This document shows, piece after piece, positions 20,201-28,489 of a stretch of DNA of 28,746 nucleotides. The notes below the pieces were generated by a model that had not been told where the DNA came from, searched no databases, and saw only the letters and a program-made list of their open reading frames with translations. Every line of letters begins with the position of its first letter. Position 1 is the first letter of the stretch. Source of the DNA: Carex sylvatica (Eukaryota > Streptophyta > Magnoliopsida > Poales > Cyperaceae); assembly GCA_964058845.1 (NCBI GenBank), contig CAXKVR010000595.1, positions 1 to 28,746 of the forward strand, in the 5' to 3' direction. Both the position numbers and the translations under genes were made by a program.

Positions 20201-23200
20201 AAGTAAATGGGGGGTTGTTCTAACAATTCCTAATTTTTGGGTTCAATACCCGAAAGAGAAGAGTTTTAAACAATTAAAGTAAATAAAATGAAAGAAAGAA
20301 ATATTGGTTTGCTTTCAAGTTGAGGAGATCTAGGGGTATTCGATCTATAATCCCTTGCTAATTCTATCTATTCGGTATTTGCTTGAATTCATGTATGATT
20401 TGATGAGGTTTCTAACCTAATATGTTATTAAGGGTCACTTTCGTGAATTAATAACGTGCCTAGGTAATTCGGACTTCACGATTAGGTCCTTCACCCTAGC
20501 TACTTAGACCATAAGCTCTTGTTAGTCTCTCGTCTCCTCAAATATTGGTACTTCACAGTTACGTCCTTCATACCAATATCCGACTTGATTTGAGATGTCC
20601 TAATTAGGGTTTGACTTCACGGTTAGGTCCTTCACCAAGTCCCTAATCCTAATTTCTGTAGTTCCGGTTTGATTTCACAGTTGGTTAGACCCTAATCAAA
20701 ACCTAAGGTATTTGTGTTCATAATTGGTACTCTCCTCTCGTCCTAACTTCTTTGATTCTTTCGAATTCAAAGCGGAACTACATCGATTTTAAGTACTAAT
20801 TATGTAATCAACACAAATGATAAATCTCAGAAATTAACAATCAAATCCCAATAAACAATCATAATAAAAGCAAATAACCAAATAAAATAGAATTAAACAA
20901 GTTCATGCATGATGACCTAAACCCCTAGAGAGAGGACTACTCCCTCTTGGAGAGATCCATTACAAAAATTGGCAAAGTAAGAAGAAATGAAATAAAAGAA
21001 ATGATTACACCCTTTAACAAATCAAAGACCTCTATCTTGCCGAATCTTGCTCAGGAAATCATTCTTCTCCTTGCTTGAAAGCTTTCCTTACTCCAGAATT
21101 TATCGCTAAGTGTATGTGTAAAGAGAGAGAATGATCGTGTGTTGGTTGATGTCCTTGAATGGGAAAGAACTCTCTCTTTTATAGCCAAGGACTATGCCCG
21201 ATTTAGAGGCTAGAAGGTGGGGTTAGTGGGTGCTCTGTTTACATTGCTTCCCTAGCAAGTATGTGTAATTTTGGCTCTTAAAACGCGTTCCTGGTGCGCT
21301 AAATATAGAAACCGTGCTATTTTTGGCTGACTGCGGATGGAGTGCATCCGCACTGCGTGTGGCCTCACCCGCACTGGGTTTAAGTTTCCTTATTTAACTT
21401 CTGCAAATTTCTCTGGGTGCGGGTGACACTGCGGATGGATGACCCGCACTGCGGATGGGTTCTGTGCTTTTCTGAAGTTGCTGAAATCGACTAAGTATTG
21501 AGTGCGGCTGGACTCATCCGCACTGGCCCTGAGTGCGTCCGCACTAGGCTCGGGAAAACTTGCTGCGCCTCAGTGTGGCTGCACTGATCTGCAGTGCGTG
21601 TGGTTGACCCGCACTGGGGTGTATTTTCACCATTATTCATCATTTTCTGCAATGAAAAGTCAAATAACCGCAGTAACTTGATTCCAGATGTATTTTAATC
21701 ACTTTAAATTATAAATACAAGATATTTGAGGTTGTTTTATGATAAAGTATAGATCAAATGTGTATAAAATTTATGCTTATCAAATGTCATTTCATATTTG
21801 ATCGAAATTTGTTATATATATGAACCTTTGCAATTTCAAGTAATATGATGAAAGGAAAAAATAATATTAAATTTCATCATTTTTCATGTTTGTGACATGC
21901 ATGAAGTGTAGATTATATTCCAACTGCTTGATTTGTATGTTGCTAAATAGTAAATACTATAATATATGAATTTATAAGTATTAAAGTGTTCATCACTTCT
22001 CATTTTCTTAATTAAACAAGAAGTTTCTGTTGTAGGAAGACGTGGACATAATGAAGAAAATGGGATTTGATGCGTACCGTTTCTCCATCTCTTGGTCTCG
22101 GATTTTCCCAAGTATATATGACCATACCCAATTTCTTATTTGTGTTTTTTTCTCTCTTTTTTTAATGAAAGGTATCTATGTGGTGTATCTATGTGGTGTC
22201 ATATCAAAAGTTGGTTATCAGGGTACATACTATCCTATACCAATTTTCACTGCACAAAGTTCCAATGCCATATCCTTCTATTTCTACACATTACATTTTT
22301 CAATATAATTCATTTTGCTGTTTTGATACAGAGGGAACAGGGGAAGTTAATTTGGAGGGTTTTGAATACTACAATAACCTCATTAACTATTCACTTAAAC
22401 AAGGTAACTCCTCTAATTATTGTCATAGTAAATTAAATACATCTCCAAGTAAAAACCAACCAGCAGCATTGGAAATAACTGCCTGACATCAAACCGGAAA
22501 CATACGATATTTATCATGCACCATACCAATCTGTATCTAGGCTAGGATCATATTTATCTAATCTTATGTGGAATCAAACAGGACAAAAAAAATTGTTTAG
22601 TACAATCCAAAACAGAGCTTATAAGTAGATGAATAATTTGTGTTATTTTAGGCATCATACCCTATGCGAATCTTTACCACTATGACCTTCCTTTGGCTCT
22701 TCATGAAGAGTACCTTGGCTGGTTAAATCCAAAGATAATGTAAGTTCACAATTCACATATTAGTCCACCATACAAAATTTTATTTTCTTGTTAGCATCCT
22801 TTTTTGAAATTCCAATCTTATCATATTAATTAACTATATTTCAAATTCCATTTCGTGTAGCATTGTTCTTGATATGTATTTACTTACTTGCACACATCTA
22901 TCTACAGTCAGGCCTTTGCCGACTTTGCCGAGTTCTGTTTCAAGACATATGGAGATAGAGTAAAGAACTGGTTCACAATGAATGAGCCAAGATGTGTCGC
23001 CGCTCTTGGTTACGACAATGGTTTCCATGCCCCGGGAAGATGCACTGATTGTGCGGCTGGAGGTAACTCCACCACCGAACCGTATACTGTGGCTCATCAC
23101 CTTATCTTATCCCATGCAGCTGCTGTCAAGGTGTACCGAGATAAGTATCAGGCATGTGCAAAAAAATAGTTAATTAATTCATATACTTGATGATTATATG

Positions 23201-26200
23201 CAACTCTGTAGAGTGGAAAAAACGTGTTGTGTCGTGTCGTGACGTGACTAGCACGCCGTGACTTTGGTCTCGTGTCGTGCCGTGACCAAGTGAACAGTGA
23301 CCCGTGCCGTGCTGTGACCAAAATGTCGAGGGGTGGTCACGGCATGCGAATAGTCACGGTGTGACTCGCGTGTCCAAACGTGAAACTGGTCACGTTTCTC
23401 ACGTTTAACTATTTTTTCATAATTTAAGTTAGTTTATTCAAGATTCACCATTTGATTAAGACCTAACGGTCCTAATTACACGTGACTAGCGTGATTACGT
23501 GCTGTGCCGTGACCGGATCTTTCGGGTAACGTAATGTGCCGTGCCAAATTTTCTACAAACTGGTCACAGCACGGAACAGTAACACGTACTGTGCCGTTCC
23601 GTGACGGAGCCGGCTCCGCCGTGCCATTTTTCCCACTCTACAACTCTGTTTCTTATGGACTGCATGGTGAAGTACACTGGCACAAATTCAGTACATTTTA
23701 TATAATCATGCAAATAAGAAATGTTTCAAGAACGGGAAAGGCATAAAAAATATACTGTGAGATCAAATATCACATGAGAAATATGTCCGAATACCAATGT
23801 TACAGTTTATTCAGTCTCCAAATTTGTCCAAAATACCCAAATTCTGTGAGAAATTACCTTTTGTGAAACCAAATAGCCATTAAATTATTCTTGAATTGAT
23901 GCAGTACTTCACTTTAAAACAAGAAAAATATTAGAGCTGGTTTCAGCAGATTGATTAACCAAAGGCAATATGGAAAATTAAATATATTACTCATTTTTTG
24001 TAGCAAATCTGGTATAAGTTTCTGTTATCGACTTCCGTATAGCTTTTCCTTATATATGTGAAAGGTCCTATATTATTATTTCATGAATTAAATCTTCAAA
24101 CAACCAAATTTGTCCAAAAATTTTAATGCACCGGATCATGATCCATTTTTTAAATTTATAATCAGCATATGCAAAAAGGGAAGATTGGAATTCTTTTGGA
24201 TTTTGGATGGTATGAGCCTCTTACCAACTCAAATGCAGACCAAGCTGCTGCCCAAAGAGCTAGAGACTTCCACCTTGGATGGTAAATTCATTATTCAAAT
24301 ATCAGTATTTATAAAAGAATTTGTTCTAAAGAATCTTGTAGACAGAAAATTGAGTATTTAGGACGGGTAAATTTAACAAATCAGACCACAAAATATTCTC
24401 ATTTTATAATTTTACCATACTTAACTACTATTTTCAACGACCAAATTTGTACACTAAAGCATCAGAAATCAAATGGAGTTCTGTAAAATCTGTTCTCAGT
24501 TCTGTTTTAAGTCACTCCTTAAGCTTATTAAACTGGCAGAACTATTTACCATCACAACATTAGTATCCTAATATATAATTTTTTATAATCATTTTTTGTA
24601 CACAGGTTTCTTCATCCAATTATATACGGGCGGTATCCGTATGCCATGCAGGAGATAGTGAAAGATAGATTGCCAAGGTTCTCCAATGAGGAGGCCAAGA
24701 TAGTGAAAGGATCAATAGATTACCTGGGAATAAATCATTATACAAGTTACTATATGAAAGGTCTAAGCAAATACAGTGAAAATCCTGTGAGTTACCAAGA
24801 CGATTGGCATGTTGGTTTCGCATGTAAGCAACAAACTTGCTGCATGAAATTTAGATATCAGTATTATTATTAAGCTCTTTCCATATAAAGATTTTCATTT
24901 GGTGAATCCACTGTTGGCCATAGTTCTTTGAGATTATCTAACACAGTGATTCAAACTTTGTAGATGATCGGAATGGTGTGCCAATTGGACCACGGGTAAT
25001 TGTTCTGTTCTTTTTTTTTCACTTGCTATTAAATTTAAGCAATGCCATTTTGTTCATGCATATTTGATAAATGCTGTACTCTTGTCTTCTACTTCTTCCT
25101 CTGTTCTTTTTGTTATAGATGATGAAAAAAAATCTGAATTAATAAAAGACTACTTCGTGATGAATTGATAATGATTAATAAGTATATATTACACTAATAT
25201 TATCTTAACTTTTGTTATTTCATGGCCATGTTTGAGAATAAAAATGCAATTATTCTGGGAGACTTGGCTATCATTTGTCTATCACGATAACTATAAAGTA
25301 CGCAACAAAAAATATTCTAAAATTTAATAAAGGTAACAATATGAAAAATACAGGCTAATTCGTACTGGCTTTACATCGTTCCATGGGGAATGCACAAGGC
25401 CGTGAAGTATGTCAAAGAGAACTATGGCAATCCAACAGTCATCATATCCGAAAATGGTTTGAGCTATAAGAGAAATGTAACCATATGTTCTGTTAAAGTT
25501 CTATAATTATGTAATTGGTCGCAACAATGCTCATATTGCCTTGTATTAATTATAGGAATGGATCAGCCTGGAAATATTAGTCTAGCTGAAGGTGTGAATG
25601 ACACGACAAGGATTGATTACTACAGGTACGAGTATATATGATCAGTACAAAAATTTATTATTAATTTGGGGTTATTGATTGGAATTTTATTAAGGATGAT
25701 ATTGAGGGTGCGAGTGCGGTGCCATTTTAATCAGGTCAATACCATTGCGCACAGGATGATGCAGTAGTGACATTAAATGGACTGACATTTCTTGCAGGAT
25801 TGATATCTTGTGCATCTGAAACATATTAAAAATAATATGAAATTTTTAATTCACCTAATTTACCTCGGTGTCTTGTTGCTCATCCTTTTGAGCGGTTGTC
25901 TGGTGTATTGGCAGCATATGTATACTACAAGAATGGGATAGTATTAGCGAGCGATACTGTCGATATGCCCTTGCACCTAATATACTACCGTCGTTGATAG
26001 AAAAAACACCTTTAGTTATATTGCTTGGACAAAGTTTTAGAAGTGGTAGCATATGTAGTTGTTTATGTTAAGACCATAGGCGACGCTCACTATGGCCGAC
26101 ACTAAACTCTGGCCCTTGGCTACTGAAAAATTGCTTATCAAGTGGGTTTAACTCTACACAATTGATGCTTCACCCACAATGAAAGTTAGTCAAAATCGGG

Positions 26201-26763
26201 TTAGCCTGCGCTTAATTGCACTTGTTGTTAGAAGTACCTGAAATCTTGATTCAGTGACCAAGTCATAAAACATTGGTTCCAACAGAAATCAAAATTTGGC
26301 CTATATGGTTCATTTTCTTGTCTTTGAAGTTAATAATTTGGTTCATATTCAGTGCTTTTATTACTTAGGTTTTTGTTCTAACATAATGGATATCAGAATT
26401 GAAGTTTGATGGATGATCACAATAAAAATGACCCAACGTGTGTAGATTACAGTGCTATTTTAGTAATGTTTATTTTTCCTTTGCATGTATGTGCTATATA
26501 TCAGATTAACTATTTTATAAGTTATGTTAGGTAACAACCCTCTTAAAATTCTTTGGAACTGTAGGAACTATATACAAGAGCTAAAGAAGGCAATTGATGA
26601 AGGGGCAAAGGTGATAGGGTACTTTGCATGGTCTCTGCTTGACAATTTTGAGTGGCGGCTCGGTTACACTTCTCGCTTCGGCATAGTCTACGTGGATTAT
26701 GCAACACTTAATCGATACCCCAAGAACTCTGCTTACTGGTTTAGAGACTTGCTCAAAAAATGA
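13264..26763 (+). CDS. GH1 beta-glycosidase (BGLU44-like beta-glucosidase/beta-mannosidase), 12 exons, complete
   Basis: Retaining beta-D-glycosidase expected in the secretory pathway (apoplast or vacuole). Exons: 13264-13477, 13693-13751, 22036-22111, 22332-22403, 22652-22739, 22908-23151, 24166-24281, 24606-24823, 24964-24995, 25354-25456, 25556-25625, 26565-26763. They total 1,491 nt, 496 residues plus TGA, close to the usual length of about 500. Seen in the translation: hydrophobic signal peptide at residues 1-20; QVEG sugar-binding motif (Q49); YHYDLP with H150; acid/base motif TMNEP (E196); CTDC cysteines 215/218; GINHYT (N333); nucleophile motif ISENG (E406), split by intron 10; aglycone/glycone motifs FAW (W453) and NFEW (E460, W461). 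Sequons lie at N77, N223, N414 and N422. There is no KDEL-type ER signal. Start: the first ATG after a TATA-like box, directly followed by the signal peptide. Words such as GFHAPGRC and [13 protein letters not shown] match my memory of Arabidopsis BGLU44, a clade with reported beta-mannosidase activity. The true substrate cannot be read from sequence. Confidence 0.95.
13478..13692 (+). other. intron 1 of GH1 gene
   Basis: 215-bp phase-1 GT-AG intron, T-rich, with a run of T directly before the acceptor. Nothing else seen in it. Confidence 0.92.
13693..13751 (+). CDS. GH1 gene exon 2
   Basis: 59-nt exon between a polypyrimidine-ttttacag acceptor and an AAG|gtatga donor. It encodes the end of G72 through K91, with the family-typical words TVDEYHRYK and sequon N77-A-T. 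The phase is 0 at its end, matching exon 3 more than 8 kb away. Confidence 0.93.
14974..15434. mobile_element. hAT-type MITE in intron 2, 461 bp
   Basis: Ends TAGGGCTGCAAACGAA and, inverted, TAGGGCTGCACAAAA. The 8-bp flanks gagtcaac (14966-14973) and gaggcaac (15435-15442) are a target duplication with one change. The interior is rich in cgaac/gaatt words. Absent from copy A at the same place. Confidence 0.85.
16128..16750. mobile_element. 623-bp non-autonomous insertion in intron 2
   Basis: Flanked by agctaatatt at 16118-16127 and 16751-16760, a 10-bp direct repeat; copy A has the unoccupied site (agctagcatt, about 4240). The ends are rich in gtgtcgg/cgtatcc words (gtgtcggatac, gtgtcggacacg). 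The class is uncertain: a Mutator-like element is favoured by the size of the duplication, and its centre holds a pol III promoter-like segment. Confidence 0.7.
16346..16430 (+). mobile_element. possible SINE/tRNA-derived core
   Basis: A-box-like tagtgcagtgac at about 16351-16362 and B-box-like agttcgattt at 16394-16403, spaced as in tRNA-derived SINE promoters. No clear 3' tail or flanking duplication of its own, so it is tentative. Confidence 0.35.
16765..17115. mobile_element. foldback F3 in intron 2
   Basis: Arms: ttttcaaagttcaaataatt, caaaccgttcaacatgatgg, tttgaattttttttactatt and their inverted copies. The loop is near 16940. The outermost ends are diverged, so the limits are approximate. 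Confidence 0.7.
17244..17271. repeat. (AT)n microsatellite
   Basis: A run of about 14 AT/TA dinucleotides in intron 2, directly before the next foldback. Confidence 0.9.
17325..17592. mobile_element. foldback F4 in intron 2
   Basis: The arms contain gatgtgatctctacaataaa, tgtgcttggagaccaaattt and the inverted copies. The centre is at about 17465. The left outer part (17272-17325) has no mirrored partner, so one end is lost or overlapped by F5. Confidence 0.8.
17612..17988. mobile_element. foldback F5 in intron 2
   Basis: Ends agagtacggct and agccgtactct. Long arms include ggccttcaaaatctatcgaa, aaaccgttcaaaccaatgtc and tttatgtttcaaatttattt with inverted partners. Flanked by tatata-type sequence. 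The arms differ from those of F3, F4 and F6. Confidence 0.85.
17997..18392. mobile_element. foldback F6 in intron 2
   Basis: Ends ggtaaggctaaggtgttatg and its inverted copy. The arms carry gttcatcttgttttccatat and ttggagaccaaattttacat, the second shared with F4. The loop is near 18200. Confidence 0.88.
18994..19242 (-). pseudogene. LINE zf-RVT (C-terminal zinc-binding) fragment
   Basis: 82 codons with [28 protein letters not shown] and a [15 protein letters not shown] stretch, the zinc-binding region found after plant LINE reverse transcriptases. Separated from the upstream fragment by stops and frame changes between 19243 and 19435. Confidence 0.82.
19436..19825 (-). pseudogene. LINE reverse transcriptase, region 3' of the RT core
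   Basis: 129 codons with [30 protein letters not shown] and [16 protein letters not shown], the standard run of words downstream of the RT core in plant LINE polyproteins. The catalytic RT core is absent because the element is truncated. No continuous frame joins it to the next piece. Confidence 0.85.
20460..20660. repeat. imperfect repeats in the LTR-like insertion
   Basis: ttcacgattaggtccttcac, ttcacagttacgtccttcat and ttcacggttaggtccttcac recur at irregular 60-100 bp spacing. Confidence 0.7.
21290..21620. repeat. GC-rich degenerate repeat of ccgcactg/cggatg words
   Basis: Dense variants of gcatccgcactgcg, acccgcactgcggatg and gagtgcgtccgcact on both strands. It is the most GC-rich stretch of intron 2 and contrasts with AT-rich surroundings. 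It lies inside the LTR-like insertion. Confidence 0.75.
22036..22111 (+). CDS. GH1 gene exon 3
   Basis: Acceptor ttctgttgtag, donor CCCAA|gtatat. It encodes residues 92-116, [16 protein letters not shown] followed by SISWSRIFP, the most recognisable block of the GH1 N-terminal half. In phase with exon 2 across the giant intron. Confidence 0.95.
22332..22403 (+). CDS. GH1 gene exon 4
   Basis: Acceptor gatacag, donor CAAG|gtaact. It encodes residues 117-140 ([20 protein letters not shown]...). The 3' half of this exon and the following intron are duplicated in fossil form at about 12428-12555. Confidence 0.93.
22652..22739 (+). CDS. GH1 gene exon 5
   Basis: Acceptor ttattttag, near-consensus donor AT|gtaagt. 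It encodes residues 141-169, [20 protein letters not shown]150 is the conserved glycone-binding histidine. Confidence 0.95.
22908..23151 (+). CDS. GH1 gene exon 6 (acid/base exon)
   Basis: Acceptor ctacag. It encodes residues 170-251 with [18 protein letters not shown] (acid/base E196), the CTDC cysteine pair, sequon N223-S-T and [14 protein letters not shown]. The exon must end after CAG at 23151 to stay in frame with exon 7, which gives a GC donor (CAG|gcatgt). Confidence 0.93.
23152..24165 (+). other. intron 6, GC-AG type, containing a hAT MITE
   Basis: Donor CAG|gcatgt and acceptor atcag. The phase-0 join gives [12 protein letters not shown], as the family requires. The nearest GT, 4 bases downstream, breaks the frame with the same acceptor. 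The MITE occupies 23209-23640; the remainder, 23641-24165, shows no other structure. Confidence 0.8.
23209..23640. mobile_element. hAT-type MITE in intron 6, 432 bp
   Basis: Ends TAGAGTGGAAAAA and (inverted) TAGAGTGGGAAAAA; the 8-bp target duplication caactctg is at 23201-23208 and 23641-23648. The interior is packed with cgtg/cacg words (gtgtcgtgccgtgac, ggtcacggcatgcg) and is much more GC-rich than the intron. No coding capacity. Confidence 0.92.
24166..24281 (+). CDS. GH1 gene exon 7
   Basis: Acceptor ataatcag, donor GGATG|gtaaat. It encodes residues 252-289, [20 protein letters not shown] then [12 protein letters not shown], a continuous match to the GH1 consensus in this frame only. Confidence 0.94.
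24606..24823 (+). CDS. GH1 gene exon 8
   Basis: Acceptor gtacacag, donor GCAT|gtaagc. It encodes residues 290-362 with [34 protein letters not shown] (N333) and HYTSYYM, ending in DDWHVGFA. Confidence 0.95.
24964..24995 (+). CDS. GH1 gene exon 9 (32-nt micro-exon)
   Basis: Acceptor actttgtag, donor CGG|gtaatt. Only 32 nt, encoding [11 protein letters not shown] (Y363 is split with exon 8). GPR leading into [13 protein letters not shown] of exon 10 is the expected family junction, so the small exon is supported by phase and protein on both sides. Confidence 0.92.
25354..25456 (+). CDS. GH1 gene exon 10 (nucleophile exon)
   Basis: Acceptor aaatacag. It encodes residues 374-407, [20 protein letters not shown] and [11 protein letters not shown], with nucleophile E406. 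It ends at G25456 so that G408 is completed by exon 11. The donor G|gtttga is weak. Confidence 0.92.
25556..25625 (+). CDS. GH1 gene exon 11
   Basis: Acceptor attatag, donor ACAG|gtacga. It encodes residues 408-430, [19 protein letters not shown] then IDYY, with sequons N414-I-S and N422-D-T. Confidence 0.94.
25626..26564 (+). other. intron 11 of GH1 gene
   Basis: 939-bp phase-2 GT-AG intron. The middle (25700-26250) has a somewhat more balanced base composition than the surrounding intron, but no element end, repeat or ORF that I can support. Confidence 0.88.
26565..26763 (+). CDS. GH1 gene exon 12 with stop
   Basis: Acceptor ctgtag. It completes R431 and encodes residues 432-496: [40 protein letters not shown] and the C-terminal [11 protein letters not shown] is at 26761-26763. 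Confidence 0.96.
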
Positions 26764-27997
26764 AAGTGAAATACCAGTATATGTGAGGGATTAATAGTCT
26801 TCAAAAGGTGTACTAGTTAGTTGGCTATTAAAAGATCACTTGGAAAGAAAAAAATGGTTAGAAACATAGACTGCTAAATATGCAGTTTTTTTAAAATAAG
26901 ATGATATTAAACAATAATGTATTGTCTCTGCTATTTTTAAAGATAAAATGGGGGTTCTTTTCGGCCAAAATTTTATGGCTTTGCATAGATTCAACGATTG
27001 TAGAAATACTAGCCCAGACCCAAGGCCCAATAAGCATTTTGGGCCGAATTCTAAGGCATTAGCCTACCTTTTTTTTTTTTTTTTTTTTACAAAAAATGAG
27101 TATTAAGTATTATTTACTTATCAATCTCTATGATTTGATTATAATTACAATAATCTAATACCTACTGACATTTTTAGTTGTCCATGTTTTATAGAAATAG
27201 CTTGCTCTATGGCATTCTTTTACTCCAAAAAAATATACTCTCTTGAATTTACTTATTACCGTACATCCATCATTTTTATCAATTTGATATTTTAAGAAAT
27301 ATTGTAAAACTAAGAAACCAAAATTGTGTATAAATATTTAGATAGAATGTCTATCGAATTTTAATAAATTAAATTTTGTTTGGAGTCAAATTTAAAATTT
27401 AATTGGTCAACAATCATTAAGCAATTAAAGCTTGCTCACTATAAATTTTATATTGTTTGATGGAAAGCTTAATGACTTTAAATTTAATAAAATAGACTAC
27501 ATGTCCTATTTAACAATGGAAAATATATTTTTAATTTAAATCTTTATTGAACAATATTTTCAAAAATATCAAATATATGTTTCATAAAAGATAAATAAAT
27601 GCTAAACTATTGATATTATTATCGTTATATAGACCTATAATAAAAACCAATTGTGCGTCTAGGTAAATGCAGCAATTAATGTCTCTCTGGCAAAATATAT
27701 TTTTAAATGTCATTTTTATAATTAATTGAGCTCCCAAAACCTTTCTGACTACTTGAGGCTTAAGCTAAGGAAGTAAGAAACCCTAAAGCTGCCTTCAATA
27801 TCAATTTTTTTTTTTTTTTTTTTCAAATAGCCACTGGTTGCGTACTTAGTTGGAATTTGACTGGTACTAATGAAATTTGTTTACTCGTAATCCAATCCAC
27901 TAAATTAAATGCACAGGCACGGACATGTGTGTATTATTCTTTTCTGTTTCCTTTTCGGCGTTTAAAAATCAATGACAGGCTGGACTTGCGCTGTTAG
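26764..27997. other. 3' flank of GH1 gene, no gene seen
   Basis: AT-rich. Homopolymer T runs lie at 27069-27088 and 27805-27823. The polyadenylation signal is not distinct; aataag/aataat-like words occur at about 26890-26915. A pair gcccaataagc and tgggccgaa lies at about 27024-27050. Confidence 0.6.
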
Positions 27998-28400
27998 TTG
28001 GAACACAAGAATAATACCTTCTTTAGCTCCGAAAGTAAAGCCTTCGGGCTTCAGCTTCAGTCTGATATTAAGTCAGAATCGTTCAATTTATATTATAATT
28101 CGTGTTCGTTTAATCTGTACGAATCTCAAAGCTATCCGGCATCGGATTCGGACCGCCAGCGATTAATAAATTTTGACCAAGAACAGGTGCTAGAGAAAAA
28201 TATTATTAAAGGCATTAATTAGATCTTTTTTTCAACAGTTCACTATCACTAGAAAGCTGACCCTGCTCCCATGCGCTTATGGATTCAGGAGGAAGAACTC
28301 TCCAGTGTAAACAGAAATGGAGAGGAAAGGAATCCTGGAAGGGCAGAATAGATGCGACCTAAACACGTTGATTCTGGTATCATTCCCAGTCTTTTACACC
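27998..28400. other. unassigned stretch of more balanced composition
   Basis: Less AT-rich than its surroundings and with open frames on both strands: 74 codons on + from 27998 (MEHKNNTFFSSESKAFGLQL...) and a short open run on - around 28210-28345 containing RVLPPESISAWEQGQLSSDS. I recognise neither. It could be the edge of a neighbouring gene cut by the window, or a worn gene fragment. Confidence 0.25.
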
Positions 28401-28489
28401 GGAGCAAGGTGCCATGATAGAGCAATCGGATTCTCTATTACATATGAGCTACAGTATAATATGATTGATAGAGCATAGTTAGTAGCATA

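Larger units (their letters stand above)
19997..21782. mobile_element. LTR-like insertion (solo LTR candidate), 1,786 bp
   Basis: Starts TGTTACACC and ends GCTTATCA, so it has TG...CA ends. Flanked on both sides by aatgt (19992-19996, 21783-21787), the 5-bp duplication expected of LTR retrotransposons. Copy A has one aatgt and no insert (about 11938). There are no internal domains or second LTR, hence solo LTR as the best reading; a small non-autonomous LTR element is the alternative. A TATA-like tttatag is at 21179-21185. Confidence 0.75.
13752..22035 (+). other. giant intron 2 of GH1 gene (8,284 bp), loaded with mobile elements
   Basis: GT-AG phase-0 intron. The splice sites are fixed by the continuous protein [13 protein letters not shown]. 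It is about eight times the next largest intron of the gene. It contains, in order, a hAT MITE, a 623-bp repeat with a pol III-like core, four foldbacks, a LINE fragment and an LTR-like insertion. Between these lies ancestral intron sequence that is also found upstream of the gene (copy A). Stretch 13752-14317 shows only AT-rich sequence. Confidence 0.9.
14318..22470 (+). repeat. copy B: the duplicated segment inside the GH1 gene
   Basis: Counterpart of copy A, from aaaacatgaaacaaaatatt (about 14327) through intron 2, exons 3-4 and the start of intron 4. The longest block without large gaps is about 15485-16117 against 3085-3716, nearly identical by eye. Copy B retains exon 3; copy A lost it. 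Confidence 0.8.

Noticed and set aside
22834..23173. Alternative frames overlapping exon 6, including an 88-codon minus-strand frame
   Set aside because: Shadows of the conserved GH1 coding frame.
23534..23746. 70-codon frame with [20 protein letters not shown]
   Set aside because: It is the translation of the cgtg-rich MITE end and its flank, not conserved protein.
24110..24361. Plus-strand frame over exon 7 in a different phase
   Set aside because: Starts in intron 6 and reads exon 7 out of the GH1 frame at its start; the family words appear only in the frame used for the exon call.
13264..26763. GH1 gene as a pseudogene because of its giant intron
   Set aside because: All twelve exons keep phase, both catalytic glutamates are present and there is no internal stop, so an intact gene is the simpler reading; expression is unproven.
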